Below are positions 35,932 to 45,591 of a stretch of DNA of 64,000 nt, piece by piece. The notes beneath the pieces were generated by a model that did no database searches, was not told the DNA's origin, and saw only the letters and a list, made by a program, of their open reading frames with translations. Made by a program: the position numbers and the translations under genes. Source of the stretch: Amycolatopsis sp. 195334CR (GTDB taxonomy: Bacteria > Actinomycetota > Actinomycetes > Mycobacteriales > Pseudonocardiaceae). How positions within the stretch are numbered: the first letter of the stretch is position 1; each line of letters starts with the position of its first letter. The stretch covers positions 1,054,001 through 1,118,000 of the forward strand of contig NZ_JAFJMJ010000003.1 of NCBI RefSeq assembly GCF_017309385.1. Reading direction: 5' to 3'.

Positions 35932-37194
35932 ATGCCGAAGATCGCCGACCGCATCGCCGGGTTTGCACAGGACCTGCTGGGGGCGCCGCTGCCGGTGGGC
36001 ATCCGCGCCTGGGACGGCTCGCGGGCCGGGCCGCCGGGCGTCACCGTGGTGCTGAACTCGCGGCGGGCGCTGCGGCGGCTGCTCTACGCGCCCGGTGAGC
36101 TCGGGCTGGCGCGCGCGTACGTCACCGGAGATCTCGACGTGGAGGGCGATCTCGCCGAGGGCTTCCGCCGGATCTGGGCGCTGACCAGGTCGGGCGCGGT
36201 GCGGCGGGTGCGACCGGGGCCCGCCGACCGGGCCAGGGCGGTCGGGCTCGCGGTGCGCCTCGGCGTCATCGGACCGCCGCCCAAACCGCCCGCCGAGGAG
36301 GCGCGGCTGACCGGCAAGCTGCACACACCGCTGCGCGACCGGTCCGCCATCGCCCACCACTACGACCTCGGCAACGCCTTCTACCAGCTGCTGCTCGACG
36401 AATCGATGGCCTATTCGAGCGCGTACTGGACCGACGACCGCCCCGGGTACGACCTGGCGCAGGCGCAACGGGACAAGCTCGACCTGATCTGCCACAAGCT
36501 CGGGCTGCGGCCCGGCATGCGCCTGCTGGACGTCGGCTGCGGCTGGGGCTCGCTGCTGGTCCACGCGGCCAAGCACTACGGCGTGCACGCGGTGGGCGTG
36601 ACGCTGTCCGCCGAGCAGGCCGAGCACGTGCGCGGCCGGGTGGGTTCTCACGATCTGGATGACCGCGTCGAGGTCCGGCGACAGGATTACCGCGACCTGG
36701 CCGACGAGCCGTTCGACGCGGTGGCCTCGGTCGAGATGGGCGAGCACGTCGGCGAGGCGAACTACCCGCGCTACACCGACACCCTGTTCCGCCTGCTCAA
36801 ACCGCGGGGACGGCTGGTGCTGCAGCAGATGTCACGGGGTGCGGTGGCCCCCGGCGGCGGGGCGTTCATCGAGCGCTACATCGCCCCCGACATGACCATG
36901 CGCCCGCTCTCGCGCACGCTGGGCCATCTGGAGGTTTCCGGCTTCGAGATTCGCGACGTGCACGCGTTGCGGGAACACTACGTGTGGACCGTGCGTGCTT
37001 GGACGGACACGCTCGAGTCACGGTGGGACGACGTGGTCGCGCTGATCGGCGAGGCGGGGGCGCGGGTGTGGCGCCTCTACCTGGTGGGCGGCGCGCTGGC
37101 CTTCGAGGAGAACCGCATGGGAGTCGACCAGGTGCTGGCGGTACGACCGGGTGAAGCCGGGGAGAGCGGACTTCCGGCCACCCGCGAGCGATGA
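35932..37194 (+). CDS. cyclopropane-fatty-acyl-phospholipid synthase family protein (UfaA1-like)
   Basis: The 420-residue SAM-dependent methyltransferase has an N-terminal CFA extension (VTVVLNSRRALRRLLYAPGELGLARAYVTGDLDVEGDL), the segment HYDLGNAFYQLLLDESMAYSSAYW, and the SAM-binding motif LLDVGCGWGSLLVHAAKHYG. EMGEHVGEANY is the usual active-site region, although the Glu-His-Val-Gly context should be checked. It would methylenate or methylate unsaturated acyl chains in phospholipid. It is the counterpart of M. tuberculosis ufaA1 in the SigK locus, but here it is divergent from sigK. Confidence 0.92.
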   Translation: MPKIADRIAGFAQDLLGAPLPVGIRAWDGSRAGPPGVTVVLNSRRALRRLLYAPGELGLARAYVTGDLDVEGDLAEGFRRIWALTRSGAVRRVRPGPADRARAVGLAVRLGVIGPPPKPPAEEARLTGKLHTPLRDRSAIAHHYDLGNAFYQLLLDESMAYSSAYWTDDRPGYDLAQAQRDKLDLICHKLGLRPGMRLLDVGCGWGSLLVHAAKHYGVHAVGVTLSAEQAEHVRGRVGSHDLDDRVEVRRQDYRDLADEPFDAVASVEMGEHVGEANYPRYTDTLFRLLKPRGRLVLQQMSRGAVAPGGGAFIERYIAPDMTMRPLSRTLGHLEVSGFEIRDVHALREHYVWTVRAWTDTLESRWDDVVALIGEAGARVWRLYLVGGALAFEENRMGVDQVLAVRPGEAGESGLPATRER

Positions 37195-37988
37195 ACCTGC
37201 TGATCAGCGCCGCCGTGGCGCTCGGCATCGCGCTGGTGGCGGTCTGCGCCACCTTCGCGATCGCGCTGGCCAGGCGGCGGTACGACACCATCGACACCTT
37301 CTGGGGACTGGGGTTCGCGCTGGTCGCGCTGGTGGCCTTCCCGTACGGCACCGGGGACCTGGCGCTGCGCGTGGTGGTCACCGCGCTGACCGTGGTCTGG
37401 GGCGTGCGGCTGGCGGTCCACCTGCACCTGCGCAACCACAAGCTGCCCGAGGACCCGCGGTACGCCCGTATGGTCGAGCGCGCCGGTGACCGGGCGCGCT
37501 CGCGCATCTTCGTGCGCGTCTACCTGCTGCAGGCGCTGGTGCTGTGGTTCGTCTCGCTGCCGGTGCTGGCCGCCCAGCACGGGACCGGGATCGGCGTGCT
37601 GGGGTGGCTGGGCCTCGCGGTCTGGCTGGTCGGGTTCGGCTTCGAGACCATCGGCGACGAGCAGCTGCGGCGGTTCAAGGCGGACCCGGCCAACCGCGGC
37701 CGGGTGCTGGACACCGGGCTGTGGCGGTACACGCGGCACCCCAACTACTTCGGTGACGCCTGCGTCTGGTGGGGGTTCTACCTGCTGGCGTGCACCACCT
37801 GGCCGGGCGCGGCCACCGTGCTCTCGCCGCTGGTGATGACCTTCACCCTGGCCAAGGGCACCGGGAAACCGTTGCTGGAGAAGGGGCTCCACCGCAGCAG
37901 GCCGGGTTACGCCTACTACGTCGAGCGCACCAGCGGGTTCTTCCCGCTGCCGCCGCGGCGGACTACTCCCCGGTCTGCCCGTCGGTGA
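37191..37988 (+). CDS. DUF1295 integral membrane protein of the SigK locus
   Basis: The 265-residue protein has about seven membrane helices and the DUF1295 signature GLWRYTRHPNYFGDACVWWGFYL, shared with steroid 5-alpha-reductase and isoprenylcysteine methyltransferase folds. Its ATG overlaps the cyclopropane synthase stop (ATGA). It matches Rv0446c in position and type. A role in reducing or methylating lipid intermediates is inferred. The 3' end overlaps the convergent DinB gene by 26 bp. Confidence 0.9.
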   Translation: MNLLISAAVALGIALVAVCATFAIALARRRYDTIDTFWGLGFALVALVAFPYGTGDLALRVVVTALTVVWGVRLAVHLHLRNHKLPEDPRYARMVERAGDRARSRIFVRVYLLQALVLWFVSLPVLAAQHGTGIGVLGWLGLAVWLVGFGFETIGDEQLRRFKADPANRGRVLDTGLWRYTRHPNYFGDACVWWGFYLLACTTWPGAATVLSPLVMTFTLAKGTGKPLLEKGLHRSRPGYAYYVERTSGFFPLPPRRTTPRSARR

Positions 37989-38484
37989 GTTCGCGCAGCA
38001 GGTCGAGGTGGCCGGCGTGGCGGCCGGTCTCCTCGATCATGTGCATCAGCACCCAGCGCACGGTCACCTCGCGGTCGCGGCGGAAGGTGATCACCTGGTC
38101 CAGTTCGAGCTTCGCGACGATTTCGCGGCCGGCCTGGCACTCCGCTTCGTAGGCGGCGACGAGTTCGGCGATCGGGACCGAGGCGGCGGCGGTGAACTCG
38201 GCGTCGGGGTCCTCTTTGAACCGGTCCCGCCACGGGTCCTCCTGACCGCCGAGCACCACGGAAAACCAGTACGACTCGACGTAGGTCAGGTGGCCGACGA
38301 GCCCGGCGATGGTGGTGTGCCCGCTGGTCGGCACGTGCACCGCCCGTGCCTGTTCGTCGGTGAGCCCGTGCGCCTTGAGCACGACCGCGCTGCGCAGGAA
38401 ATCGAGGAAGCCGTTGAGCTGCTCGCGTTCGGAACCGGTCATCGGCGGTTCCGGGCGCGGTTCGGGGTTCACCATGCCCGGCAT
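37963..38484 (-). CDS. DinB/DUF664 family protein
   Basis: The 173-residue four-helix protein has the metal-binding histidines of the DinB-like fold: GLVGHLTYVESYWF (His near residue 64) and MIEETGRHAGHLDLL (HxxxH near the C-terminus). Starts at 38484, 38475 (ATG) or further in are possible, with no ribosome-binding site to decide. Members include thiol S-transferases of the mycothiol type; no specific substrate can be named. Confidence 0.85.
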   Translation of the reverse strand: MPGMVNPEPRPEPPMTGSEREQLNGFLDFLRSAVVLKAHGLTDEQARAVHVPTSGHTTIAGLVGHLTYVESYWFSVVLGGQEDPWRDRFKEDPDAEFTAAASVPIAELVAAYEAECQAGREIVAKLELDQVITFRRDREVTVRWVLMHMIEETGRHAGHLDLLRELTDGQTGE

Positions 38485-38724
38485 TCTGCACGGTGCAACT
38501 CGATCAAGCTAAGGAATTGCCCAGTGCGCGACGGGCGGCATCCACCAAGAGGTTGATGCGGCGGGTTCCGGCGGCGGGACATGCTCGATCACCTACGGCC
38601 GACCGAAGGGGGTCCGATGCCGGCATACCGCTCGCTCGCTGAGACTAGTCATCTCCGCAGTGGCCAGTTGGTTCACTGGCCCGGCTCGCTCCACACACGA
38701 CAGTGCGCGCCGGAAGGAGGTCGC

Positions 38725-39342
38725 ATGGGTGCGGTGACGGCCATGCTGGTCTACTCCGAGGACGACGCGAAAGTGGTGCTGCCCGGTCATCCCGTGCCCG
38801 ACCGCGAGGCGACGCGGGCGATGGCGCGCCGGCTCCACCCGTACGGCGCGCTGGACGAAATCGGCGACGGGAACCTGCTGGAGAACGTGAATCCGCCCGA
38901 CGGCCGCATGTACGTCGGCTGCTTTCCCGGGCTCACCGTGATCTGCGCGCCCGAAGCCGCCGTGGACCAGCCTTCGCAATTGCCGCCGAGCCTGCTGGAA
39001 CCGGCCGGGAACGCCACGGTGTACCTGCACGCGATGCACAGCGCGGTCGACTGGTTCGCCTACGCGATGTGGGAACGCGGCACGCTGGTGCGTTCGCTCA
39101 GCCTGGCCCCGGAATACGGCATCCTCGAAGAAACCGGGGACGCGCTGATGTTCGAAAAGCCGTACTGGTCCGGGGATCGCGCGCCGTTGCGGCCGGGCCC
39201 GTTCCCGTTCCACCCGCTGGATCTGGGCGAAGAGGCGTTGCGCGCCATGTTCGGCATCACCTACGAGGGCAAGCCCTTCGACGGCGACCCCGACCTGAAG
39301 GAGATCACCCTGCTCGGCTTCGAGTACGAAGATTCCCTCTGA
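38725..39342 (+). CDS. DUF6928-like protein
   Basis: The 205-residue protein starts at ATG 38725 after a strong GGAAGGAGG. It opens with GAVTAMLVYSEDDAKVVL, has DREATRAMARRLHP and ENVNPPDGRMYVGCFPGLTVICAPE, and a Trp/Phe-rich MHSAVDWFAYAMWERG segment. It resembles a conserved streptomycete family that I recall as DUF6928. The function is unknown. It ends 2 bp before the convergent ftsQ stop. The 240-bp region upstream (38485-38724) shows only weak CAGTG/CACTG inverted repeats. Confidence 0.75.
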   Translation: MGAVTAMLVYSEDDAKVVLPGHPVPDREATRAMARRLHPYGALDEIGDGNLLENVNPPDGRMYVGCFPGLTVICAPEAAVDQPSQLPPSLLEPAGNATVYLHAMHSAVDWFAYAMWERGTLVRSLSLAPEYGILEETGDALMFEKPYWSGDRAPLRPGPFPFHPLDLGEEALRAMFGITYEGKPFDGDPDLKEITLLGFEYEDSL

Positions 39343-39344
39343 GC

Positions 39345-40151
39345 TCAGGAAACCGTGGGCAGTTCCGGGCTCGACACGTCGTAGACCTTGCCCGGCTGGG
39401 TGAGCAGCGCGGCGAGCACCTTGGTCTTGCGGTCCAGCTGGTCGGCGTCGCCCCAGCGGATCTGCCTGCCGTCGTTGAGGTCCAGCCGGACGCTGCCCGG
39501 TGAGTCGGCCCCGACCGCGGCGACCTGACCGCGCAGCTGGCCGGGCAGCGAGATCAGCACCGCGGTGGCCGCGCGGGTGGCCAGGTCGTCCGGGCCGACG
39601 CGCGCCAGCTTCAGCTCCGGGAGCCCGGCGGGCGCCACCGGCACCTTCTTGAACACGAACCCCGAATCGTCGACCAGGTGGATTTCCTGGCCGGTGTTGA
39701 AGAAGCCGATCGGGGTGCGTTCCGAGACGGCGATCTCGATGGTCGACGGCCACGAGCGCGAGACGTCCGCGGTGGCCACGCCCGGCAGGGTGAGCACCCG
39801 GTCGCGGATCTCGTCGGTGTCCACCCGCAGCATCGCGCGCCGGTCCGGCACGGCGGCGACCGCGCGGATCTGGTCGGGCGAGAGGCTGGTCGCACCGACC
39901 ACGTCCACCGTGCGCACGCCCAGCAGCGAAGTGAAGAAGATCAGGTACAGGCCGGCGACCACGCTCAGCGCGCTGAGGATCGCCACCCACCGGCGCTGCA
40001 TCGCCTTGCGCCGGCTCGGCCGGGTGCCGGTGCGCTGCCGCGCGCTCTCCGGGCGGCGGCCGCGCCGGCTGGCCGACGCCGACCGCGCCGGTCCGCGCTC
40101 CTCGCCCGGACCGCGCCGCCGTCGCTGCCTGGCTTCCCTGGCCGTGGTCAC
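39345..40151 (-). CDS. ftsQ: cell division protein FtsQ
   Basis: The 268-residue bitopic protein has a very basic 45-residue cytoplasmic N-terminus, one membrane helix (about 55-75), a POTRA domain (TSLLGVRTVDVVGATSLSPDQIRAVAAV) and the FtsQ domain. The GTG start lies 3 bp after murC. Normally ftsZ follows; here the SigK locus follows. Its mRNA would run head-on into the DUF6928-like gene. Confidence 0.94.
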   Translation of the reverse strand: MTTAREARQRRRRGPGEERGPARSASASRRGRRPESARQRTGTRPSRRKAMQRRWVAILSALSVVAGLYLIFFTSLLGVRTVDVVGATSLSPDQIRAVAAVPDRRAMLRVDTDEIRDRVLTLPGVATADVSRSWPSTIEIAVSERTPIGFFNTGQEIHLVDDSGFVFKKVPVAPAGLPELKLARVGPDDLATRAATAVLISLPGQLRGQVAAVGADSPGSVRLDLNDGRQIRWGDADQLDRKTKVLAALLTQPGKVYDVSSPELPTVS

Positions 40152-40154
40152 GCG

Positions 40155-41573
40155 CTAGCCCTGCTCGCTCCGGCGGTCCAGCTCGGCGAGGATCTCCGGA
40201 CCGAGCTGCGTGACGTCACCGGCGCCCATGGTGACCACCAGGTCACCCGGCTTCGCCAGGTCGGCCGCCAGCGTGACCACCTGGTCGAACGCGGGCTCGT
40301 AGTGCACGGACGAGGACGCTGTGGACACCTGCTCCGCGATGAGAGCACCGCTCACGCCCGGCTCCGGCTCCTCGCGCGCGCCGAACACGTCGAGCAGCAC
40401 CACCTCGTCGGCCAGGCTCAGCGCCTCGGCGAACTCGGTGGCGAACGCCTTCGTCCGCGAGTACAGGTGCGGCTGGAACAGCACGATCACCCGCCCCTGG
40501 CCCGCCGCGTGCCGCACCGCGCGCAGCTGCGCGGCGACCTCGGTCGGGTGGTGGGCGTAGTCGTCGTAGACCCGGACGTCGCCGGAGCGGCCCTTGAACT
40601 CGAACCGCCGCCGGACCCCGCCGAACGCGGCCAGCCCCTCGGCCAGCTCCTCGACCGGCGCGCCCAGCTCGATCCCGGCCAGCAACGCGGCCACCGCGTT
40701 GAGCGCCATGTGCTCACCGGGCACCGCGACCAGCACGTCCAGTTCCTTGCCGCCGATCGCGACCCGCACGACCCCGCCCTCGGGGCCGGGGCGGTAGTCG
40801 AGCACCTTCGCGTCGTCGGAGCCGGTGGCCGTGCGCCCGTACCGCCGCACCCGCACACCCTCGGCCTCGGCCTTGTCCGCCAGCTCGGCGGCGGGCGCGT
40901 CGTCCGCGCAGACGATCAGCAGGCCGCCCGGCTCCAGCCGCCGGACGAACTTGGTGAACACCTCGACGTAGGCCTCGGCGGTGCCGTGGTGGTCGAGGTG
41001 GTCGGGTTCCACGTTGGTCACCACCGCGACCGAGGGCGAGTAGGCCAGGAACGACCCGTCGCTCTCGTCGGCCTCGGCGACGAAGATGCCGCCCGTGCCG
41101 TGGTGCGCGTTCGAGCCGGACTCGTTCAGGTCGCCGCCGATGGCGAACGACGGGTCCAGCCGGCAGTGCTGCAGCGCCACGGTCAGCATCGAGGTGGTCG
41201 AGGTCTTGCCGTGGGTACCGGCGATGCAGGCCACCCGGTGGCCCTCCATCAGCCCGGCCAGCGCCTCGGCCCGGTGCAGCACCGGGATGCCGCGCTCACG
41301 CGCCGCGGCGAACTCCGGGTTGGTGTCCTTGATCGCGGTGGACACCACCACCGCGCTCGGCCCGCCGTCGAAGGCGTCCAGGTTCTCCGCCGCCTGCCCG
41401 ACCGCGATCTTCGCGCCCTGCGCGCGCAGGCCGGGGAAGGCGCGGGAGTCCTTGGCGTCCGAACCGGACACCTCGGCCCCGCGCGCGAGCAGGATGCGGG
41501 CGATCCCGCTCATCCCGGCGCCGCCGATGCCGATCAGGTGCGCGCGCCGCAGCACCTCGGGGAGTTCCGTCAT
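40155..41573 (-). CDS. murC: UDP-N-acetylmuramate-L-alanine ligase
   Basis: MurC adds L-alanine to UDP-MurNAc. The 472-residue protein has the N-terminal [11 protein letters not shown] motif (residues 14-24), the ATP loop GTHGKTSTT at 119-127, NEPDHLD (as [13 protein letters not shown]) and a [11 protein letters not shown] motif in domain 3. Its ATG overlaps the murG stop. Confidence 0.97.
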   Translation of the reverse strand: MTELPEVLRRAHLIGIGGAGMSGIARILLARGAEVSGSDAKDSRAFPGLRAQGAKIAVGQAAENLDAFDGGPSAVVVSTAIKDTNPEFAAARERGIPVLHRAEALAGLMEGHRVACIAGTHGKTSTTSMLTVALQHCRLDPSFAIGGDLNESGSNAHHGTGGIFVAEADESDGSFLAYSPSVAVVTNVEPDHLDHHGTAEAYVEVFTKFVRRLEPGGLLIVCADDAPAAELADKAEAEGVRVRRYGRTATGSDDAKVLDYRPGPEGGVVRVAIGGKELDVLVAVPGEHMALNAVAALLAGIELGAPVEELAEGLAAFGGVRRRFEFKGRSGDVRVYDDYAHHPTEVAAQLRAVRHAAGQGRVIVLFQPHLYSRTKAFATEFAEALSLADEVVLLDVFGAREEPEPGVSGALIAEQVSTASSSVHYEPAFDQVVTLAADLAKPGDLVVTMGAGDVTQLGPEILAELDRRSEQG

Positions 41574-42694
41574 TTCGCCGCCGCCTCCAGCACGATCCGG
41601 GCCAGCACCTCGTCGGCCTCGCGGTGGCCGAGGCCGACCGCGGCCGCGCTCATCTCCGCCACCCTGGCCGCGTCGGCCACCAGCGGCACCACCAGCTCGG
41701 CCACCTTGCCCGCGGTCAGGTCCGCGTCCTCGACCAGCAGCGCCGCGCCGGCGTCGACCGCGGGCTTGGCGTTGAGGCCCTGCTCGCCGTTGCCGTGCGG
41801 CAGCGGCACGAAGATCGCCGGCAGGCCCACCGCGGAGACCTCGGCCGCGGTCATCGCGCCGGACCGGCAGAGCACCGCGTCGGCGGCCGCGTAGGCCAGG
41901 TCCATCCGTTCCAGGTACGGCACCGGCACGTAGGCGGGCTTGTCCGGGAACTCCTGCACCACCAGCGTGTTCTTCGGGCCGTGCGCGTGCAGCACGCCGA
42001 TGCCCGCGTCGGCGAAGTCCTTGGCCGCGCCGGAGATCGCGGTGTTGATCGAGGCGGCGCCCTGGGAACCGCCGAACACCAGCAGGGTCGGCGCGTCCGG
42101 GTCCAGCCCGAAGTGCGCGCGGGCCTCGGCCCGCAGCGCGGCGCGGTCCAGCGAGGTGATCGAGCGGCGCAGCGGGATGCCGACCACCTCGGCGTTGGCC
42201 AGCGGCGTGCCCGGCACGGCGACCGCGACCCGCTTGGCGAACCGCGCGCCGACCTTGTTCGCCAGCCCGGCCGTCTTGTTCGCCTCGTGCACCACGATCG
42301 GCACGCGGCCGCGGGCGGCCAGGTACGCGGGCAGCGCGACGTAACCGCCGAAGCCGACCACCACGTCGGCGCCCACCCGGTCCAGCACCTCGCGGGTCTT
42401 CTTCACCGAGTCGCGCACCTTCAGCGGCAACCGGAGCAGCTCCGGGGTCGGCTTGCGCGGCATCGGCACCGGCGGGATCAGCTCCAGCGGGTAGCCCCGC
42501 TCCGGCACCAGCTTGGTCTCCAGGCCGCGCGCGGTGCCGAGCGCGACCACCTTCGCGTCCGGCCGCAGGCGCTTGACCGCGTCCGCGAGCGCGAGGGCGG
42601 GTTCGATGTGGCCCGCGGTGCCGCCGCCGGCCACCACCACCGTCGGCGCCGCCTGATCGACGGCTCTGTCCGCTCCAACTGCCGGGTCTGTCAC
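41570..42694 (-). CDS. murG: lipid II synthase MurG (GlcNAc transferase)
   Basis: MurG transfers GlcNAc to lipid I at the inner membrane face. The 374-residue protein has the [15 protein letters not shown] loop near residues 24-38 and the second G-loop [10 protein letters not shown], plus [11 protein letters not shown]. It starts at a GTG overlapping the ftsW stop. Confidence 0.97.
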   Translation of the reverse strand: MTDPAVGADRAVDQAAPTVVVAGGGTAGHIEPALALADAVKRLRPDAKVVALGTARGLETKLVPERGYPLELIPPVPMPRKPTPELLRLPLKVRDSVKKTREVLDRVGADVVVGFGGYVALPAYLAARGRVPIVVHEANKTAGLANKVGARFAKRVAVAVPGTPLANAEVVGIPLRRSITSLDRAALRAEARAHFGLDPDAPTLLVFGGSQGAASINTAISGAAKDFADAGIGVLHAHGPKNTLVVQEFPDKPAYVPVPYLERMDLAYAAADAVLCRSGAMTAAEVSAVGLPAIFVPLPHGNGEQGLNAKPAVDAGAALLVEDADLTAGKVAELVVPLVADAARVAEMSAAAVGLGHREADEVLARIVLEAAAK

Positions 42695-44187
42695 CGACGT
42701 CCTCTCCGTGTCGAACTTCCGCGTGCGGTACTGCCACGTGCTGTGCTGCCCCGTGCGGTGGTGGCCCTGGTCGCGCCGCCGCGCCGCTCCCCGGCCACCG
42801 GCCTGCCGTCCCCGCGCGCCGCCGGGCGGCCGCGTCTGGTGCCACCGCCACGGGTACCGGCGGAGCCCCGGCGCTTGGTCGGCGGGCGGTACGGCTCGGG
42901 CGCCGGCAGGCGCAGCAGTCGCCCGAACTTACCCGGCCCCTGGGTGCGCAGCGCGGCCACCGCCTCCGGTTCGTGCCGGGCGCAGTTGGCCAGGATGCCG
43001 AGCAGCAGCATGGTCACCACCAGTGAGGTGCCGCCGTAGGAGATCAGCGGCAGGGTCACCCCGGTGACCGGCAGCAACCCGATCACGTAGCCGATGTTGA
43101 TCGCCGCCTGCGCGACCACCCACACCGTCAGCGTGCCGGCCACGATCCGGATCCACGGGTCCAGGTTACGCGTGGCGATCCGCATGCCGACCACGGCGAG
43201 CAGGCCGAACAACCCGATCACCACCACGCAGCCGACGAACCCGAGTTCCTCGCCGATCAGCGCGAAGATGAAGTCGTGCTGCACGTTCGGCAGGTAGCGC
43301 CACTTCGACTGGCCCTGCACCAGCCCCTTGCCGAAGAACCCGCCCTCGGCGATGGCGTAGAGCGCCTGGTTGGCCTGCAGCCCCTTGCCCTGCGGGTCGG
43401 CACCGGGGTTGAGGAAGGTCATCACCCGGTCCAGGCGGTACTGCGCGACCAGCGCCAGGATGACCGCGCCGCCGACCCCGCCGGCCAGGATCACGCCGAA
43501 CAGCCGCTTCGGCGCACCGGCGAACCACAGCAGCGCGACCAGCACCACGCCGAGGGTGACCGTGCCGCCGAGGTCGGGCTGCGCCATCACCAGCGCGAAC
43601 ATCAGCAGTGCCGCGGGCACCACCGGGACCAGCAGGTGCCGCCACTGGTGCAGCACGTTGTACTTGATCACCAGGATGTGCGCGCCCCACAGCGCCAGCG
43701 CCACCTTGGCCAGTTCGACCGGCTGCAGCGAGAACGGCCCGACCACGAACCAGCCCTGCGAGCCGTTGACGTTCTTGCCGAGCGGGGTGAGCACCAGCAT
43801 CAGCAGGCCGAGGCAGACCACCATCGCGGTGGAGGACAGCGCCCGGATCCGGCGCAGCGAGACGCGCAGCCCGATCAGGAAGGCCAGCGAGCCGATGCCG
43901 ACGAACATCAGGTGCTTCTGGAACAGCGCGTACACCGACGAGCCGGTCTCGGGGTTGTAGGAGGACGGCGACGAGGCCGACAGCACCATCACGATCCCGA
44001 TCACCGTCAGCGTGCCGGTGACGGCGAGCACCAGGTGGAACGAGGCCAGCGGCCGCGACAGCCACGCGGTCAGCGCGAACTGCTCGGCGGAGAAGCTCCT
44101 CGGCGGCCGCTCGCCCTTCGTGCGGCGCCGCGCGACCCGGCCCGCGCCGGTCCTGCTCCCCTGGTCCGGCTGGTCAGCTGCGGTCAC
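42691..44187 (-). CDS. ftsW: SEDS peptidoglycan polymerase FtsW with repetitive C-terminal tail
   Basis: The 498-residue protein has the ten-helix SEDS fold, with the catalytic-region motifs MVLSASS near the first helix, QPVELAK and MAQPDLGGT, and PLISYGGTS near the end. The start is the GTG at 44187, which overlaps the end of murD by 14 bp; the longer frame reads into murD. The cytoplasmic C-terminus is about 90 residues, very Arg/Gly-rich, and ends in repeats of (S)TARG. No FtsI partner gene is present in the window. Confidence 0.95.
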   Translation of the reverse strand: MTAADQPDQGSRTGAGRVARRRTKGERPPRSFSAEQFALTAWLSRPLASFHLVLAVTGTLTVIGIVMVLSASSPSSYNPETGSSVYALFQKHLMFVGIGSLAFLIGLRVSLRRIRALSSTAMVVCLGLLMLVLTPLGKNVNGSQGWFVVGPFSLQPVELAKVALALWGAHILVIKYNVLHQWRHLLVPVVPAALLMFALVMAQPDLGGTVTLGVVLVALLWFAGAPKRLFGVILAGGVGGAVILALVAQYRLDRVMTFLNPGADPQGKGLQANQALYAIAEGGFFGKGLVQGQSKWRYLPNVQHDFIFALIGEELGFVGCVVVIGLFGLLAVVGMRIATRNLDPWIRIVAGTLTVWVVAQAAINIGYVIGLLPVTGVTLPLISYGGTSLVVTMLLLGILANCARHEPEAVAALRTQGPGKFGRLLRLPAPEPYRPPTKRRGSAGTRGGGTRRGRPAARGDGRPVAGERRGGATRATTARGSTARGSTARGSSTRRGRR

Positions 44188-45574
44188 TGTTCGGCCCCCG
44201 GCCCGCCAAGGCGTGCACCGCGGCCGTGAAAGCGTCGCCCCGCTGGGCGTAGTCGCGGAACATGTCCAAGGAGGCGGCCGCGGGCGCGAGCACCACCGCG
44301 TCCCCCGGGCGTGCCATGGCACTGGCCGCACTCACCGCCGCTGTCATGGGCTCATCGTCACCCGGGCGGAGCATCTTCACCGGGACATCCGGCGCGTGTC
44401 GCGTCAAAGCGGCGGCGATCACCGGCGCGTCCACGCCGAGCAGGACCACCCCGCGCAGGCGGTCGGCGGCGGCTTCGACCAGCGCGTCCACCGCGGCGCC
44501 CTTGAGCTGGCCGCCGGCAATCCAGACCACAGCCGGGTAGGCGCCGAGCGAACCGGCGGCGGCGTGCGGGTTGGTGGCCTTGGAGTCGTTGACGTAGCGC
44601 ACCCCGCCGACCTCGGCGATCTCCACCGCCCGGTGCGCGACCGGCTGGAACTCCCGCAGCCCCTTGGCGATCGCCTCGGCGGGCACGCCGTGCGCCCGCG
44701 CCAGCGCCGCCGCGGTGAGCGCGTTCAGCACGTTGTGCGGCCCGGCCGGGCGCACGTCGGACAGCGAGGCCAGTTCTTCGGCGTGGTGCACCGGGTCGGC
44801 CACGAAAGCGCGGTCGACCAGCAGGTCCTCCACCACGCCCAGCTCGCCGGGGCGCGGGGTGTCCACCCCGATGCCGACCCTGGCGGCGGTTTCCGGCGCG
44901 TACGCCGAGGCCAGCCGGACCGACCACTCGTCGAGCGAGTTGTGCACCACGGTTTCCGAGAACTGGTGGATCTTGCCCTTGGCGGCGGCGTACTCGGCCA
45001 TCGAGCCGTGCCAGTCGATGTGGTCCTCGGCCAGGTTGAGCACCACCGACGCCCGCGGCGCCAGCGTCCGCGACCAGTGCAGCTGGAAGCTCGACAGCTC
45101 CACGGCCAGCACCCGGTGCCCGGCGAGCACCGCGTCCAGCACCGCGTAACCGACGTTGCCGCAGGCCACCGCGTCCACCCCGGCCGCGCGCAGCACCGAC
45201 TCCAGCATGGCCACCGTGGTGGTCTTGCCGTTGGTCCCGGTGACCGCCAGCCAGACCGGCGGCTCCGGCAGGTCCTGCCCGATCCGCCAGGCCAGTTCGA
45301 CGTCGCCGATCACCTCGACCCCGGCCGCCTCGGCGGCCACCAGCAGCGGCGCGGTCGGGCGCCAGCCGGGGCTGGTCACCACCAGCGCGGTGCCCTCGGG
45401 CGGTGCGGTCAGGCCGGGGGCCAGCGCGGCCCCGAGCCCGTCCAGTGCGGCGAGGCGCTCGGCGTTGCCGTCGGTGACGGTGACCTCGGCGCCGAGGCCG
45501 AGCAACGCGGTGACCACGGACTTCCCGGTCACCCCGGCCCCGGCCACGAGCACCCGGCGTCCGGCCAACTCCAT
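44174..45574 (-). CDS. murD: UDP-N-acetylmuramoylalanine-D-glutamate ligase
   Basis: MurD adds D-glutamate. The 466-residue protein has the N-terminal VLVAGAGVTGKS, ATP loop GTNGKTTT at residues 113-120, NLAEDHIDWHGSM and VNDSKATNPHAA. ATG 45574 follows GGAGGG at about 9 nt. Confidence 0.97.
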   Translation of the reverse strand: MELAGRRVLVAGAGVTGKSVVTALLGLGAEVTVTDGNAERLAALDGLGAALAPGLTAPPEGTALVVTSPGWRPTAPLLVAAEAAGVEVIGDVELAWRIGQDLPEPPVWLAVTGTNGKTTTVAMLESVLRAAGVDAVACGNVGYAVLDAVLAGHRVLAVELSSFQLHWSRTLAPRASVVLNLAEDHIDWHGSMAEYAAAKGKIHQFSETVVHNSLDEWSVRLASAYAPETAARVGIGVDTPRPGELGVVEDLLVDRAFVADPVHHAEELASLSDVRPAGPHNVLNALTAAALARAHGVPAEAIAKGLREFQPVAHRAVEIAEVGGVRYVNDSKATNPHAAAGSLGAYPAVVWIAGGQLKGAAVDALVEAAADRLRGVVLLGVDAPVIAAALTRHAPDVPVKMLRPGDDEPMTAAVSAASAMARPGDAVVLAPAAASLDMFRDYAQRGDAFTAAVHALAGRGPNSDRS

Positions 45575-45591
45575 CTTCAACGCCCTCCTGG

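Noticed and set aside
38581..38724. Extended N-terminus of the DUF6928-like protein
   Set aside because: The strong GGAAGGAGG before ATG 38725 and family-like start there make the upstream part non-coding.
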